64,000 nucleotides of DNA from Streptomyces asoensis (GTDB lineage Bacteria > Actinomycetota > Actinomycetes > Streptomycetales > Streptomycetaceae): the NCBI RefSeq assembly GCF_013085465.1, contig NZ_CP049838.1:558001-622000 (forward strand). Direction: 5' to 3'. The translations under genes and the position numbers were made by a program. Each line of letters begins with the position of its first letter. Position 1 is the stretch's first letter. The notes below the pieces were generated by a model. The model did not search any database, had not been told where the DNA came from, and saw only the letters and a list, made by a program, of their open reading frames with translations. Positions 15,913 through 24,818 of this stretch are shown here, in pieces.

Positions 15913-16890
15913 ATGCGCGCGGTCGAGTTCCAGGAGTACGGCGCCCCCGAGGTGCTGAAGGTCGTCCGGGCCGAGACCCCCGAGCCCGGGCCGGGCCAGG
16001 TCACCATCGACGCCGCCTACGTCGGCGTGAACTTCGCCGATCTCAAGGCGCGCGCCGAGGGATACCGGGTGCAGTCGCTGCCGTTCCGGCCCGGCCTGGA
16101 AGTGTCGGGGCGGGTCCGGGCCGTGGGCGACGGCGTCCAAGGGCTGCGGGCCGGGCAGGAGGTCGCCGCGCTGGTCGGTGGTGGCGCCTACGCGGAGGTG
16201 GTCGTCGCCGACGCCGTCACCGTCTTCCCGCTCCCCGAGGGCCTGGACCTGCGCACCGCCGCCACCTTGCCCACCGTGGTGCCGACCGCGTACGCCCTGC
16301 TCCACGAGGTCGGGCGGCTGCGGGCCGGGGAGACCGTGCTGGTGCAGGGCGCGGCCGGCGGCATCGGCACGGTGGCCGGTCAGCTGGCCCGGGCGGCGGG
16401 CGCCGGAGCCGTGTACGGCGTGGTGTCGTCCGCGGCGAAGGCCGAGCACGCGCTCAAGCACGGCTACGACGAGGTGTTCATCGGCGACGCCTTCGCCGCC
16501 GACGTCCGCCGCGCCACCGACGGCAAGGGGGTCGACCTGGTGCTCGACCCGGTGGGCGGCGACACCCTGCACCGCGGCCTCGACGCGTTGGCCGTCTTCG
16601 GACGTCTGGTGTCCTTCGGCAACGCGAGTGGCGCCGAGCCGTGGCACGTCGGGCAGCCCGAGTTGTACGCCCAGGGCCGTTCGGTCGGCGGCTTCTCCAT
16701 CCTGGGGCTCGCCCAGTCCGCGCCCGAGACATTGCGCGCCCTCGCCGAGCGCGCCTTCCGCACGGTCTCCGACGGCACCGTGAGCCTCCCGGTCACCGCC
16801 GAGTTCCCGCTGGCGGACGCGGCCGAGGCGCACCGGCTGATGGGCGGGCGCACGTCGACGGGAAAGCTGCTGCTGCGGGCGGCCGACTGA
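15913..16890 (+). CDS. Zinc-independent MDR quinone oxidoreductase (NADPH:quinone reductase type)
   Basis: This 325-residue medium-chain dehydrogenase/reductase resembles QOR/crotonyl-reductase-type proteins. The N-terminal GroES-like domain carries YVGVNFADLKARAEGY and RPGLEVSGRVRAVGDGV. The Rossmann part has VLVQGAAGGIGTVAGQLARAAGA and VDLVLDPVGGDTLHRGLDAL. The Cys/His ligands of zinc alcohol dehydrogenases are absent, as expected for quinone reductases. It likely reduces quinones or reactive enones with NADPH. A divergent ArsR gene with shared operator repeats suggests induction by an electrophile. Confidence 0.9.
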   Translation: MRAVEFQEYGAPEVLKVVRAETPEPGPGQVTIDAAYVGVNFADLKARAEGYRVQSLPFRPGLEVSGRVRAVGDGVQGLRAGQEVAALVGGGAYAEVVVADAVTVFPLPEGLDLRTAATLPTVVPTAYALLHEVGRLRAGETVLVQGAAGGIGTVAGQLARAAGAGAVYGVVSSAAKAEHALKHGYDEVFIGDAFAADVRRATDGKGVDLVLDPVGGDTLHRGLDALAVFGRLVSFGNASGAEPWHVGQPELYAQGRSVGGFSILGLAQSAPETLRALAERAFRTVSDGTVSLPVTAEFPLADAAEAHRLMGGRTSTGKLLLRAAD

Positions 16891-17134
16891 GAGCGGTCCC
16901 CGCACGCACCCGCCCCGCGAGGCGCGAATGGCGCACAGGAGTCGCACATCTGTACTGATAAGTTCTGAATATCCCATGGCTGGATTTCCGCCAGTAGGGT
17001 GAGCGGGCGGTCGAGCGAAAGACACACCGCCACCGGGGAGTTCCGGATGTGCCGCCCTTTCGTCTGCCGCTGTTCCGGAACTTCGGGCGGCCGGGCTGTT
17101 GTCGCGCCGCCCTGTGCCACGAGGGGGGCAAGCC

Positions 17135-18952
17135 ATGCGGGTGCTCGCGGACAGATACGAACTGGTCGAGGCGGTCGGACGCGGAGGAATGGGGGAAGTC
17201 TGGCGCGCCACCGATCGGGAGCTCGGCCGCACCGTCGCGGTGAAGGTGTTGCCGCCGGAACTCACCCGGCACGAGGAGTTCCGCGTCCGGTTCCGCCGGG
17301 AGGCGCGCACCGTGGCGTCGCTGAACCACCGGAACGTCGCCGTGCTGCACGACGTCGGCGAGGACACCACCGACGGCGAGACAACTCCGTTCCTGGTCAT
17401 GGAGTTCATCGAGGGGCGCACGCTGACCGCCGCGCTGGCCGAAGGCGCGTTCACGGTCGTCAGGGCGCTGGCGGTCGCCAGGGACATCGCGGACGCCCTC
17501 GCCCACAGCCACGCCCAGGGCCTGATCCACCGCGACATCAAACCGTCCAACGTCATGCTGACGTCCGAAGGCGCCATCAAAGTCCTGGACTTCGGGATCG
17601 CGAAGGTCGTCGCGGAGACCACCACCCGCCTCACCGCGACGGGCATGACGGTGGGCACCCCCGCCTACCTCTCCCCCGAGCAGCTCACGGGCGGGCCGGT
17701 GGACGGCCGCTCCGACCAGTACTCCACGGGCTGCCTGCTCTACGAACTGCTCACCGGCCGCCCCCCGTTCCTCGGTGACTCCCCCTTCGCGGTGATGCAC
17801 CAGCACATCAGCCAGGAGCCGGTCGCGCCCTCCCGGCTGCGCCCGCAGATCCCGGCCGCGGTGGACGACCTCGTGCTGCGGACCCTGGCGAAGGACCGTG
17901 AGCAGCGGCTCGGCAGCGCGGCGGAGCTGCGGGACGCGCTGGCGGCGACCCGCACCGCAGTGAGCGCCCCGGCGGCCGCGCCGCAGCCGCGGACCGCCGC
18001 CCCGGCCCCGGGCGCGCCGCCCGCGCCCACCGTGCCGCCCGCGCGTACGAAGGCCGACACCAAGGCGGGTCCCGGGCACACGGCGCTGGCGCAGCAGGAG
18101 ACCCGTACCGCACTGACACCGCCCAGGCCCGCCGTCCCGCCTCCCGGTGGACCGGTCGACTCGGCCGTGCCCGGCGTCGCGGACGGTGCCGCCCGGACGC
18201 CGTACACGGCGCCGACTAGCGGCGGACCGTCGTCCTCGCCGGGCGAGCGGCGGTTCACCCTCACCACCGGCAGGCTCATCGCCCTGCTGGGCCTCGTCGT
18301 CTCCGGCGTCGTCACCATCGGCTACCAGGACGCGTACGCGGACGCGTCCGACGAGCTCGTCGGTGTGTGGGTGGCCGCCGTCGTGCTCGGGCTCGCCCTG
18401 TTGCGCTGGCTTCCCCTCACCTCGACCCTGCTGTGGTGGGGGGCCGGGGCCCTGGTCATGGCGAGCGTCGCTGTCGGCGGCGGGGTCGACGACTACGACT
18501 ACACCTCGGTCACGGAGACCGACTTCGGCACCCTCTACTACTACGACTCCTCCTACGGCGCCTACTACGAGCTGCCGGCCGACTCCTCCGGCCACCGGCT
18601 CTTCGAGGACGACTACAGCGGCGGGTACGATCCCGCGCAGGCCGAGGTCAGTCACGACTACACCGCGCACGACAACATCGAGATCCTCGCCGTTCCGGCC
18701 CTCGCCCTGGCCACGCTCTGCCTCGTCCGCGCAGTGAGCCGCCGACGCCCCTCGCCCCTCGCGGCGGCCGCCGGCCTGACCCTGGGCGGCCTGGGTGTCG
18801 GCTGGCTGGCCCTCGGTTCGGACGAGCAGACCGGGGTGTTCTCGGTGGCCTGGGCCGTGATCGTCATCGTCGCCGTCGTCCAGGAGATCCGCGCCCGCAG
18901 GAACGCCCCGCCTCGTGTCCGCCGCCGTCTGCGGTTCGTCACGGCCGGGTAG
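17135..18952 (+). CDS. Membrane Ser/Thr protein kinase (PknB-like) with Tyr-rich outer loop
   Basis: This 605-residue kinase starts at ATG 17135 after a GAGGGGG site. The catalytic domain has the glycine loop GRGGMGEV (15-22 region), Lys37 for ATP, HRD at 132-134 with DIKPSN, DFG at 152-154 and the SPEQLTG P+1 segment, so it should be active. A Pro/Ala-rich linker (about 285-365) leads to several hydrophobic helices (LIALLGLVVSGVVTIGY, WVAAVVLGLALLRW, and two near the end). Between them lies a roughly 60-residue Asp/Tyr-rich segment (VDDYDYTSVTETDF, TLYYYDSSYGAYYELPAD), probably outside the membrane. PASTA repeats are absent. The ligand is unknown. Confidence 0.92.
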   Translation: MRVLADRYELVEAVGRGGMGEVWRATDRELGRTVAVKVLPPELTRHEEFRVRFRREARTVASLNHRNVAVLHDVGEDTTDGETTPFLVMEFIEGRTLTAALAEGAFTVVRALAVARDIADALAHSHAQGLIHRDIKPSNVMLTSEGAIKVLDFGIAKVVAETTTRLTATGMTVGTPAYLSPEQLTGGPVDGRSDQYSTGCLLYELLTGRPPFLGDSPFAVMHQHISQEPVAPSRLRPQIPAAVDDLVLRTLAKDREQRLGSAAELRDALAATRTAVSAPAAAPQPRTAAPAPGAPPAPTVPPARTKADTKAGPGHTALAQQETRTALTPPRPAVPPPGGPVDSAVPGVADGAARTPYTAPTSGGPSSSPGERRFTLTTGRLIALLGLVVSGVVTIGYQDAYADASDELVGVWVAAVVLGLALLRWLPLTSTLLWWGAGALVMASVAVGGGVDDYDYTSVTETDFGTLYYYDSSYGAYYELPADSSGHRLFEDDYSGGYDPAQAEVSHDYTAHDNIEILAVPALALATLCLVRAVSRRRPSPLAAAAGLTLGGLGVGWLALGSDEQTGVFSVAWAVIVIVAVVQEIRARRNAPPRVRRRLRFVTAG

Positions 18953-18981
18953 CCGGCCGGGGTCTTGCGGGATGCGGGGAG

Positions 18982-19021
18982 CCGCGTCCCGCTCCGGGGC
19001 CTCCTCGGTCCCGGGACGCGG
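18982..19021. terminator. Hairpin between convergent genes
   Basis: CCGCGTCCCG (18982-18991) and CGGGACGCGG (19012-19021) form a 10-bp perfect stem with a 20-base loop between the kinase stop and the VOC gene stop. It could end transcription from both sides. Confidence 0.5.
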
Positions 19022-19024
19022 GTC

Positions 19025-19450
19025 TCACGAGGTCGGTACCACCCGGTCGCCCGGGGCGGCGAACTTCGCGATCGCCGCCGGGGTGACCGGGGTGAAGAAG
19101 TTGACGAGATTGCCGTCAGGGTCGCGGAACAGCAGCGACCGGTTGCCCCAGGGCATGGTGGTGGGCTCGTTGACGAAGTCGGTCACGAAGCCGGTCAGGT
19201 TCCCGTGCACACGGTCCACGTCGTCGACCAGGAACTCGAGGATCACGCTGTGATTGTCGGCCGGGCGGGACGAGCCCGGCGCGAACAGCGGGACCGTACG
19301 GGTGCCGGCGATGGCGAGGGTGGCGCCGGGGGTCTTGAGTTCGGCGAAGTCCTCGGTGAACCACGTCGCCGGCACCCCGGTGGCCTTCTCGTAGAACTCG
19401 ACGAGGCGTGCGACGTCGCCGGTGATGATCCGGATCGAGACGAAGTCCAT
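19025..19450 (-). CDS. VOC-superfamily (glyoxalase/bleomycin-resistance fold) protein
   Basis: This 141-residue single-domain VOC protein starts at ATG 19448-19450, with the longer upstream start ignored because the divergent promoter lies there. Paired beta-alpha-beta-beta-beta modules are visible: DFVSIRIITGDVARLVEFYEKATG in the first half and LEFLVDDVDRVHGNL followed by SLLFRDPDGNLVNFFTPV in the second. The family covers metal-dependent lyases, dioxygenases and binding proteins, so the reaction is not assigned. It is divergent from a WYL regulator with a strong inverted repeat between them. Confidence 0.88.
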   Translation of the reverse strand: MDFVSIRIITGDVARLVEFYEKATGVPATWFTEDFAELKTPGATLAIAGTRTVPLFAPGSSRPADNHSVILEFLVDDVDRVHGNLTGFVTDFVNEPTTMPWGNRSLLFRDPDGNLVNFFTPVTPAAIAKFAAPGDRVVPTS

Positions 19451-19500
19451 GGTGTTCTCCCTGGTTCGTGAAGCCGTTGCGCTCCGCACGCTAGAACAAA

Positions 19501-19523
19501 TAGTGGACAGAATCGGTCCACTA
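19501..19523. promoter_or_regulatory. 8-bp inverted repeat operator between VOC and WYL genes
   Basis: TAGTGGAC (19501-19508) and GTCCACTA (19516-19523) are perfectly inverted with a 7-bp spacer. The site lies 19 bp ahead of the WYL regulator start and about 50 bp ahead of the VOC gene. It is the likely autoregulatory and target site of the WYL protein. Confidence 0.65.
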
Positions 19524-19542
19524 GTGGCGTTAGGGTCGCAAC

Positions 19543-20541
19543 ATGTCCCGACCCACCGGCCGCGTACTCACCCTCCTGGAACTGCTCCAGTCGGGCGGCA
19601 CCCGGACCATGCGCGAACTGGCCGACCGGCTCGGCGTGGACGGCCGCACCGTGCGGCGGTACGTGGACCAGCTGATCGACCTCGACGTGCCCGTCGAGTC
19701 GGTGCGCGGCCGCTACGGCGGCTACCGCCTCGCCCCCGGCTACCGCCTGCCTCCGCTCATGCTCAGCGACGACGAGGCGATCGCCGTACTGCTCGGCCTG
19801 GTCGCCGGCCGCCGAGCGGGGCTGACGACGACGACAGCCACCGCGAGCGAGACGGCGGCGGCCAAGATCCGGCGCGTGCTGCCCGAGCGCCTCGCCCGCC
19901 GGCTCGACACGGTCCTGGAATCCCTCGCCTTCACGGAACCGCCCGGCGAGTTCGCCACCCCTGACGCCGGGGTGCTGCTCACCATCGCCGACGCGGTACG
20001 TCACCGCCGGCCGGTCTCGATCAAGTACACCGACCGCGACGGCCGGCGCAGCGACCGCACGCTGCACCCGTACGGGGTGGTGGCCCATGCGGGCCGGTGG
20101 TACGTCACCGGCACGGACCCCGGGATCGGGGAGGAACGGACCCTCCGACTCGACCGCATCACCGACGCGAGGACCCTGCCCGGGTCGTTCGAGGCACCCG
20201 CCGGACCGGACCCGGCGCAGCGTGTCCTGTCCGGGTTCGCCACGGCGGCGTACCGGCACGAGGTGACCTTGCGGATCCACGGGACGGTCGAGCAGATCCG
20301 CGCCCGGCTCCCCGCGAGCGTCGCGAGCGTGGAGGATCCCGCGTCGACGGCGGGCGCGGACCCGGCGACCGAGCGCTGGCTGCTCGTCGAACTGCGGGCA
20401 GAGCGACTCGACTGGCTGCCTCCGGTACTCGCCTCCCTCGACCGGCCGTTCACCATCGAGCGCCCCGACGAGCTGCGCGACCTCGTCATCGCACTCGCGG
20501 ACCGCCTCGCGACCCACGCCCGGGGGACCGCGTCCCGCTGA
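19543..20541 (+). CDS. YafY/WYL-family transcriptional regulator
   Basis: This 332-residue regulator has an N-terminal HTH-11 domain (RVLTLLELLQSGGTRTMRELADRLGVDGRTVRRYVDQL) followed by RGRYGGYRLAPGYRLPPLMLSDDEAIAVLLGL, which is standard for the YafY group. The central WYL domain (VSIKYTDRDGRRSDRTLHPYGVVAHAGRWYVTG) is a probable ligand-binding or single-strand-nucleic-acid-binding module; the literal W-Y pair is in GRWYVTG. A WCX dimerisation domain ends the protein. Its partner is the divergent VOC gene. Confidence 0.9.
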   Translation: MSRPTGRVLTLLELLQSGGTRTMRELADRLGVDGRTVRRYVDQLIDLDVPVESVRGRYGGYRLAPGYRLPPLMLSDDEAIAVLLGLVAGRRAGLTTTTATASETAAAKIRRVLPERLARRLDTVLESLAFTEPPGEFATPDAGVLLTIADAVRHRRPVSIKYTDRDGRRSDRTLHPYGVVAHAGRWYVTGTDPGIGEERTLRLDRITDARTLPGSFEAPAGPDPAQRVLSGFATAAYRHEVTLRIHGTVEQIRARLPASVASVEDPASTAGADPATERWLLVELRAERLDWLPPVLASLDRPFTIERPDELRDLVIALADRLATHARGTASR

Positions 20542-20662
20542 CGAATCGGGTGCGGTTCGTTGATCAAGGAGTCCTACGACCCCGCAGGGTTTCGGGCTCG
20601 AAAGCCGCCGCCCCGCACCCGATCGTCACTCGGTGTCGCGCCTCTCGCGCGCACGATCCGGA

Positions 20663-21364
20663 TCAACGCGGCCGACTCCCCGGCGCACGGGCTCTCAGCG
20701 CCTCCAGCAGCAGGTCGATGGCCTCCTCGAAGGAGCTTTCCCCCATGGCGTGCAACTCTCGGCGCGCGGAGGTCAGCGCGGGATACGACGCGGGGTCCAG
20801 CCCTTGGTACACCTCGCTCCACGCCCGGTGGTCGCTCTCGCGCTGCTGCCGTGGGAGCGCCTGGAACGCGGCGTCCATGGCCGCGTGACTCAGCACGGTG
20901 TCGATGAACGTCAGATACAGGCGCGTCGCGTCGGCCGGTCCGAAACCCGCGGAGAGCAGGAGACCGATCCCGGTCTCCACGGCCCGGATCTCGTTCTGCC
21001 GCCGGGTCACCCGGTACGAGGCGAAGGCGGCCGCGCGGGGGTGGGCGAGGTATCCGGCGCGGACCCGCCGGGCCATCTCGCGCAGTGCGGCCACCCAGTC
21101 GTCGCCGGGGGCGAAGCCTGCCATGGCGTCGCCGATGATGCGGTCGGCGATGGCGAGCACCAGGTCGTCTGTGCCGTGGAAGTAGCGGTAGAGGGCGCTG
21201 GGGTCGCAGCCGAGGGCGGTGCCGAGCCGGCGCACGCTGAGCGCCTCCGGGCCGTGCTCGCCGATCAGCCGCAGGGCGGTTGCCACGATCAGCTCCTCCG
21301 ACAGCAGCACCCCCGAGCGAGTGGGACGACGGCGGCTGCGCTCCTGCGGGACACGGGTGGTCAT
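20663..21364 (-). CDS. TetR-family regulator
   Basis: This 233-residue TetR protein starts at ATG 21362-21364 after a GGAGCA site. The DNA-binding domain is LSEELIVATALRLIGEHGPEALSVRRLGTALGCDPSALYRYFHGTDDLV. The C-terminal domain (TetR_C-like, about 150 residues) is of the type that binds small amphipathic ligands. It is divergent from an APC permease and amidohydrolase operon and probably controls both, using the inverted repeat at 21425-21439. Confidence 0.9.
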   Translation of the reverse strand: MTTRVPQERSRRRPTRSGVLLSEELIVATALRLIGEHGPEALSVRRLGTALGCDPSALYRYFHGTDDLVLAIADRIIGDAMAGFAPGDDWVAALREMARRVRAGYLAHPRAAAFASYRVTRRQNEIRAVETGIGLLLSAGFGPADATRLYLTFIDTVLSHAAMDAAFQALPRQQRESDHRAWSEVYQGLDPASYPALTSARRELHAMGESSFEEAIDLLLEALRARAPGSRPR

Positions 21365-21424
21365 GGCGGGTGCTCCTGTCGGTCGGGGCCGCGTAGCAGC
21401 AGTGAAGGGGGCCCGCACCCTTAT

Positions 21425-21439
21425 GTCAACGGGATTGAC
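21425..21439. promoter_or_regulatory. Short inverted repeat, probable TetR site
   Basis: GTCAACGGGATTGAC has perfect 5-bp arms (GTCAA/TTGAC). It lies between the divergent TetR and permease genes, 61 bp ahead of the TetR start. TTGAC may also serve as a -35 element, which would suit repression by occlusion. Confidence 0.45.
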
Positions 21440-21516
21440 GCAAGACTCGCGCGAGGTGTTCCATCACAGTCCCGCGCGGCTCTTCCCCCGTCCTCCCTCC
21501 CCGCGAGGAGCCCTTC

Positions 21517-23058
21517 ATGCCCTCCCTGTCTCCCCAGCCGTCCACACCGCCCGCTCCCCCGTCGCCCGCCCCGTCCGGTGGACCGGGCACCGGACTGCGC
21601 CGCTCCCTCGGCGTCGTCGACGGTGTCGCCATCGCGGCCTCCAGCACGGCCGCCACCACCAGCATCGCCATCGGCATGGGCACGATCGCCACCATCGTGG
21701 GCCTCCAGGCCCCGGCGCTGCTGCTGCTCGCCTTCCTGCCCGTGCTCGGTATCGCCACCGCCTACGCCCGCCTCAACCGCTCCGAACCCAACTGCGGCAA
21801 CGGCTACACCTGGGTCGGCAGGACCCTCGGCCCCTGGCCGGGATTCCTGACCGGATGGGTCACCGTCGTCGGCTCGGTGATCTTCTGCGCCTACACCAGC
21901 GCGGTCATGGGCTCGGTCGTCCTGATCTTCGCCGGCAAGGCCGGTCTGCACAGCGTGGCGGGCATCGCCCTCGATCCGGCGTCCACCGGCGTCAGTACGG
22001 CCGTCGGGCTGGTGCTGCTGCTCGGCCTCACCGCCCTCGCCATCACGGGCACGCGCGCCACCACCCGCTTCCAGTTCGTGCTGCTGGTCTTCGAGTACGC
22101 CGTGCTGCTGGGGTTCTGCGGCTGGGCCCTGATCACCGGCGGGCAGTCCTTCTCCCTCTCCTGGTTCAACCCCTTCGAGATCACCGACGGCACCGCCTTC
22201 GCCCAGGGCATGGTCCTCGCGGTGTTCTTCTTCTGGGGCTGGGACGCGGCCTTCAGCGTCACCGAGGAGACCAGGAAGCCGGGCGACGCGGCCCGCGGCG
22301 GTCTGATCGCCCTGTTCGCGATGCTCGGCCTGTTCCTCTTCGCCTCGGTCGCCTTCCAGCGGGAGATGAGTCTGACCGAACTCATCGAGAACGGTCCGCA
22401 GGCCCTGCCGTACCTCGCGCAGAAGCTGGCCGCCGAGCCCTGGGCCACCCTGCCCGTGGTCGCCCTGATGTTCTCCGCCGCGGCCTCCGTGCAGTCCACG
22501 CTGATCCCCACGGCGCGCGGACTGCTCGCGATGGGCCGGGACCGCACCATGGGCCCGGTGTGGACCCGGGTGCACCCCCGGTACGGCACCCCCGCCGCCG
22601 GTACGGTCGTGGTCCTGGCCATCGCCTCCGCGATCGCCCTGCTGGCGGTCGCCATCCCGCGGCTGAGCGACATGCTGCTGGCCGCCGTCAACGCCATCGG
22701 TCTGCTCGTCGCCCTCTACTACGGGCTCACCGCGCTCGCGTGCGCCGTCCGCTTCCGCTCCGCCGGGCGCGAAGGGCTGCGGACGGCGGTGCTCGCCGTG
22801 GGGGTGCCCGCCGTGTCCGGTCTGGTGCTGCTGGGCCTCGGCGGCTATCTCGGATACTCGTACCTGACCATGAGCGACCACTTCGAACTCAGCCCCGACA
22901 ACGGCTGGTTCATGTTCTCCCTGCCCGCCGTCATCGTCCTCGCCGGCCTCGGTATGGCCGCGGTCGCCAAGTACGGCCGCCGTTCGCCGTACTTCACCAC
23001 CGGACGCGGCACCGACGCCGAGGCCATCGTCCTCCCCATGGACCGCACAGCCGTCTGA
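21517..23058 (+). CDS. APC-superfamily amino acid/amine permease
   Basis: This 513-residue permease has about 12 hydrophobic helices and the APC-type start SLGVVDGVAIAASSTAATTSIAIGMGTIATIVG. Later segments include GFLTGWVTVVGSVIFCAYTSAVMG and FFFWGWDAAFSVTEETRKPGDAARGG, the latter close to the conserved helix-6 region. ATG 21517 follows GAGGAG at 21505-21510. The substrate is probably an amino acid, amine or amide. It is followed 69 bp later by an amidohydrolase, suggesting uptake and hydrolysis of the same compound under the divergent TetR. Confidence 0.9.
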   Translation: MPSLSPQPSTPPAPPSPAPSGGPGTGLRRSLGVVDGVAIAASSTAATTSIAIGMGTIATIVGLQAPALLLLAFLPVLGIATAYARLNRSEPNCGNGYTWVGRTLGPWPGFLTGWVTVVGSVIFCAYTSAVMGSVVLIFAGKAGLHSVAGIALDPASTGVSTAVGLVLLLGLTALAITGTRATTRFQFVLLVFEYAVLLGFCGWALITGGQSFSLSWFNPFEITDGTAFAQGMVLAVFFFWGWDAAFSVTEETRKPGDAARGGLIALFAMLGLFLFASVAFQREMSLTELIENGPQALPYLAQKLAAEPWATLPVVALMFSAAASVQSTLIPTARGLLAMGRDRTMGPVWTRVHPRYGTPAAGTVVVLAIASAIALLAVAIPRLSDMLLAAVNAIGLLVALYYGLTALACAVRFRSAGREGLRTAVLAVGVPAVSGLVLLGLGGYLGYSYLTMSDHFELSPDNGWFMFSLPAVIVLAGLGMAAVAKYGRRSPYFTTGRGTDAEAIVLPMDRTAV

Positions 23059-23127
23059 GTCGCCGCCCGATCCCGGCCGGCCGCTCCGCTCCCTCTCCGC
23101 CCTCATCCCCCCATGGAGTCCACACCC

Positions 23128-24795
23128 ATGTCGCAGTCCCAGGTCACGGGCCCCGCCGAGCTCGTCCTCACCGGCGGACCCGTCCACACCGTCGATCCCG
23201 CCCGCAGCCGCGCCACCTCCGTGGCCGTGCGCGGCGGGCGGATCACGGCCGTCGGCCACGACGAGGTGCACGCGCTGATCGGTCCGGGTACCGAGGTCGT
23301 CGACCTCGCCGGCAAGCTGTTGCTGCCCGGCTTCCAGGACGCCCATGTGCACCCGCAGGGCGCGGGCCTGGAACTCGGCCTGTGCCACCTCGCCGACACG
23401 GTCGACCCCGCCGAGTACCTGCGGCGGATCCGGACGTACGCCGACCGGCACCCGGACGCCGAATGGATCACCGGCGGCGGCTGGTCCCTGGAGGCCTTCC
23501 CCGGCGGCGCCCCCACCGCCGCGGCCCTCGACGCGGTCGTCCCCGACCGGCCGGTCTTCCTGCCCAACCGCGACCACCACGGCGCCTGGGTCAACACCCG
23601 GGCGCTGGAGCGGGCCGGCCTCGACGCCCGCACCCCCGACCCCGCCGACGGCCGCATCGAACGCGACGCGGACGGAAACCCGACCGGCATGCTCCAGGAG
23701 GGAGCCGTCCACCTGGTGGGCCGGCTGGTGCCCGACCCCACCCCCGAGGAACAGCTGGCCGCCCTGCTGCGCGCCCAGGCCGTGCTGCACTCGCACGGTG
23801 TCACCGCCTGGCAGGACGCCATCGTCGGCGCCTACGCCAACATGACCGACCCGGCCCCCTCCTACCGCACGGCCGTGGACCGAGGGCTGCTCACCGCCCG
23901 CGTCGTCGGCGCGCTGTGGTGGGACCGCGCACGCGGCGCCGAGCAGATCCCCGAACTCGTCGCGCGACGGCAGGAGTTGAGCGTGGGCCGGTTCCGCGCC
24001 GGCGCGGTGAAGATCATGCAGGACGGCATCGCCGAGAACCACACCGCGGCCATGCTCGATCCGTACCTCACCGGTTGCGGCTGCGCCTCGGACACCAGCG
24101 GCATCAGCTTCGTCGAACCCGGCGAGCTGAAGAAGTACGTCACCGAACTCGACGCGCTCGGCTTCCAGGTCCACTTCCACGCCCTCGGCGACCGCGCCGT
24201 GCGGGAGGCCCTCGACGCCGTCGAGGCCGCCCGGACCGCCAACGGCCCCCTGGACACGCGCCATCACCTGGCGCACCTCCAGGTCGTCCACCCCGACGAC
24301 GTACGACGGTTCCGGGCGCTCGGCGCCACCGCGAACCTCCAGATGCTGTGGGCCGCCCACGAGCCGCAGATGGACGAACTCACCCTGCCGTTCCTGGGCC
24401 CCGAACGCGGCGCCCGGCAGTATCCCTTCGGCGATCTGCTGCGCGCGGGAGCGACGCTCGCGGCGGGCAGCGACTGGCCGGTGAGCAGCCCCGACCCGCT
24501 CCAGGCCATCCACGTCGCCGTCAACCGCGTCTCCCCGGACGCCCCCGAGGGCACCCCGCGGTTCCTTCCCGGACAGCGCCTCGACCTCGGCGCCGCCCTC
24601 GCCGCGTACACGGCGGGCAGCGCCTACGTGAACCGCCTCGACGACCTCACCGGCAGCATCACCGTCGGCAAGGCCGCCGACCTGGTCGTCCTGGACCGGG
24701 ACCCGTTCGCCGGCCCGCCCGAGGAGATCGCGGCCACCCGGGTCCTCCAGACCTTCGTGGCGGGGGAACGCGTCCACGCGGCACCCGACGCCTGA
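23128..24795 (+). CDS. YtcJ-like amidohydrolase
   Basis: This 555-residue metal-dependent hydrolase is of the YtcJ/NfdA group. ATG 23128 is preferred because GGAG (23115-23118) precedes it; an in-frame ATG at 23113 has no ribosome site. The metal pair HVH is visible in LLPGFQDAHVHPQGAG. A further His lies in VHFHALGDRAVREALDAVE and in DTRHHLAHLQ, and the final Asp in AAGSDWPVSSPDPLQAIH. N-substituted formamide or similar amides are known substrates in the family. It is cotranscribed with the upstream permease. Confidence 0.9.
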   Translation: MSQSQVTGPAELVLTGGPVHTVDPARSRATSVAVRGGRITAVGHDEVHALIGPGTEVVDLAGKLLLPGFQDAHVHPQGAGLELGLCHLADTVDPAEYLRRIRTYADRHPDAEWITGGGWSLEAFPGGAPTAAALDAVVPDRPVFLPNRDHHGAWVNTRALERAGLDARTPDPADGRIERDADGNPTGMLQEGAVHLVGRLVPDPTPEEQLAALLRAQAVLHSHGVTAWQDAIVGAYANMTDPAPSYRTAVDRGLLTARVVGALWWDRARGAEQIPELVARRQELSVGRFRAGAVKIMQDGIAENHTAAMLDPYLTGCGCASDTSGISFVEPGELKKYVTELDALGFQVHFHALGDRAVREALDAVEAARTANGPLDTRHHLAHLQVVHPDDVRRFRALGATANLQMLWAAHEPQMDELTLPFLGPERGARQYPFGDLLRAGATLAAGSDWPVSSPDPLQAIHVAVNRVSPDAPEGTPRFLPGQRLDLGAALAAYTAGSAYVNRLDDLTGSITVGKAADLVVLDRDPFAGPPEEIAATRVLQTFVAGERVHAAPDA

Positions 24796-24818
24796 AAGCA
24801 TGACTCACCGGGATGCGT

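Noticed and set aside
20545..20623. tRNA-like or structured RNA at the WYL/TetR convergent junction (ATCGGGTGCGG and CCGCACCCGAT arms)
   Set aside because: The 11-bp arms are 57 bp apart and no cloverleaf, T-loop or CCA-type end fits; a loose terminator or leftover repeat is more likely.
21421..24801. A 1126-codon minus-strand frame opposite the permease and amidohydrolase
   Set aside because: It is a Gly/Glu/Asp-rich antisense shadow typical of high-GC coding DNA; the plus-strand genes have clear motifs and ribosome sites.
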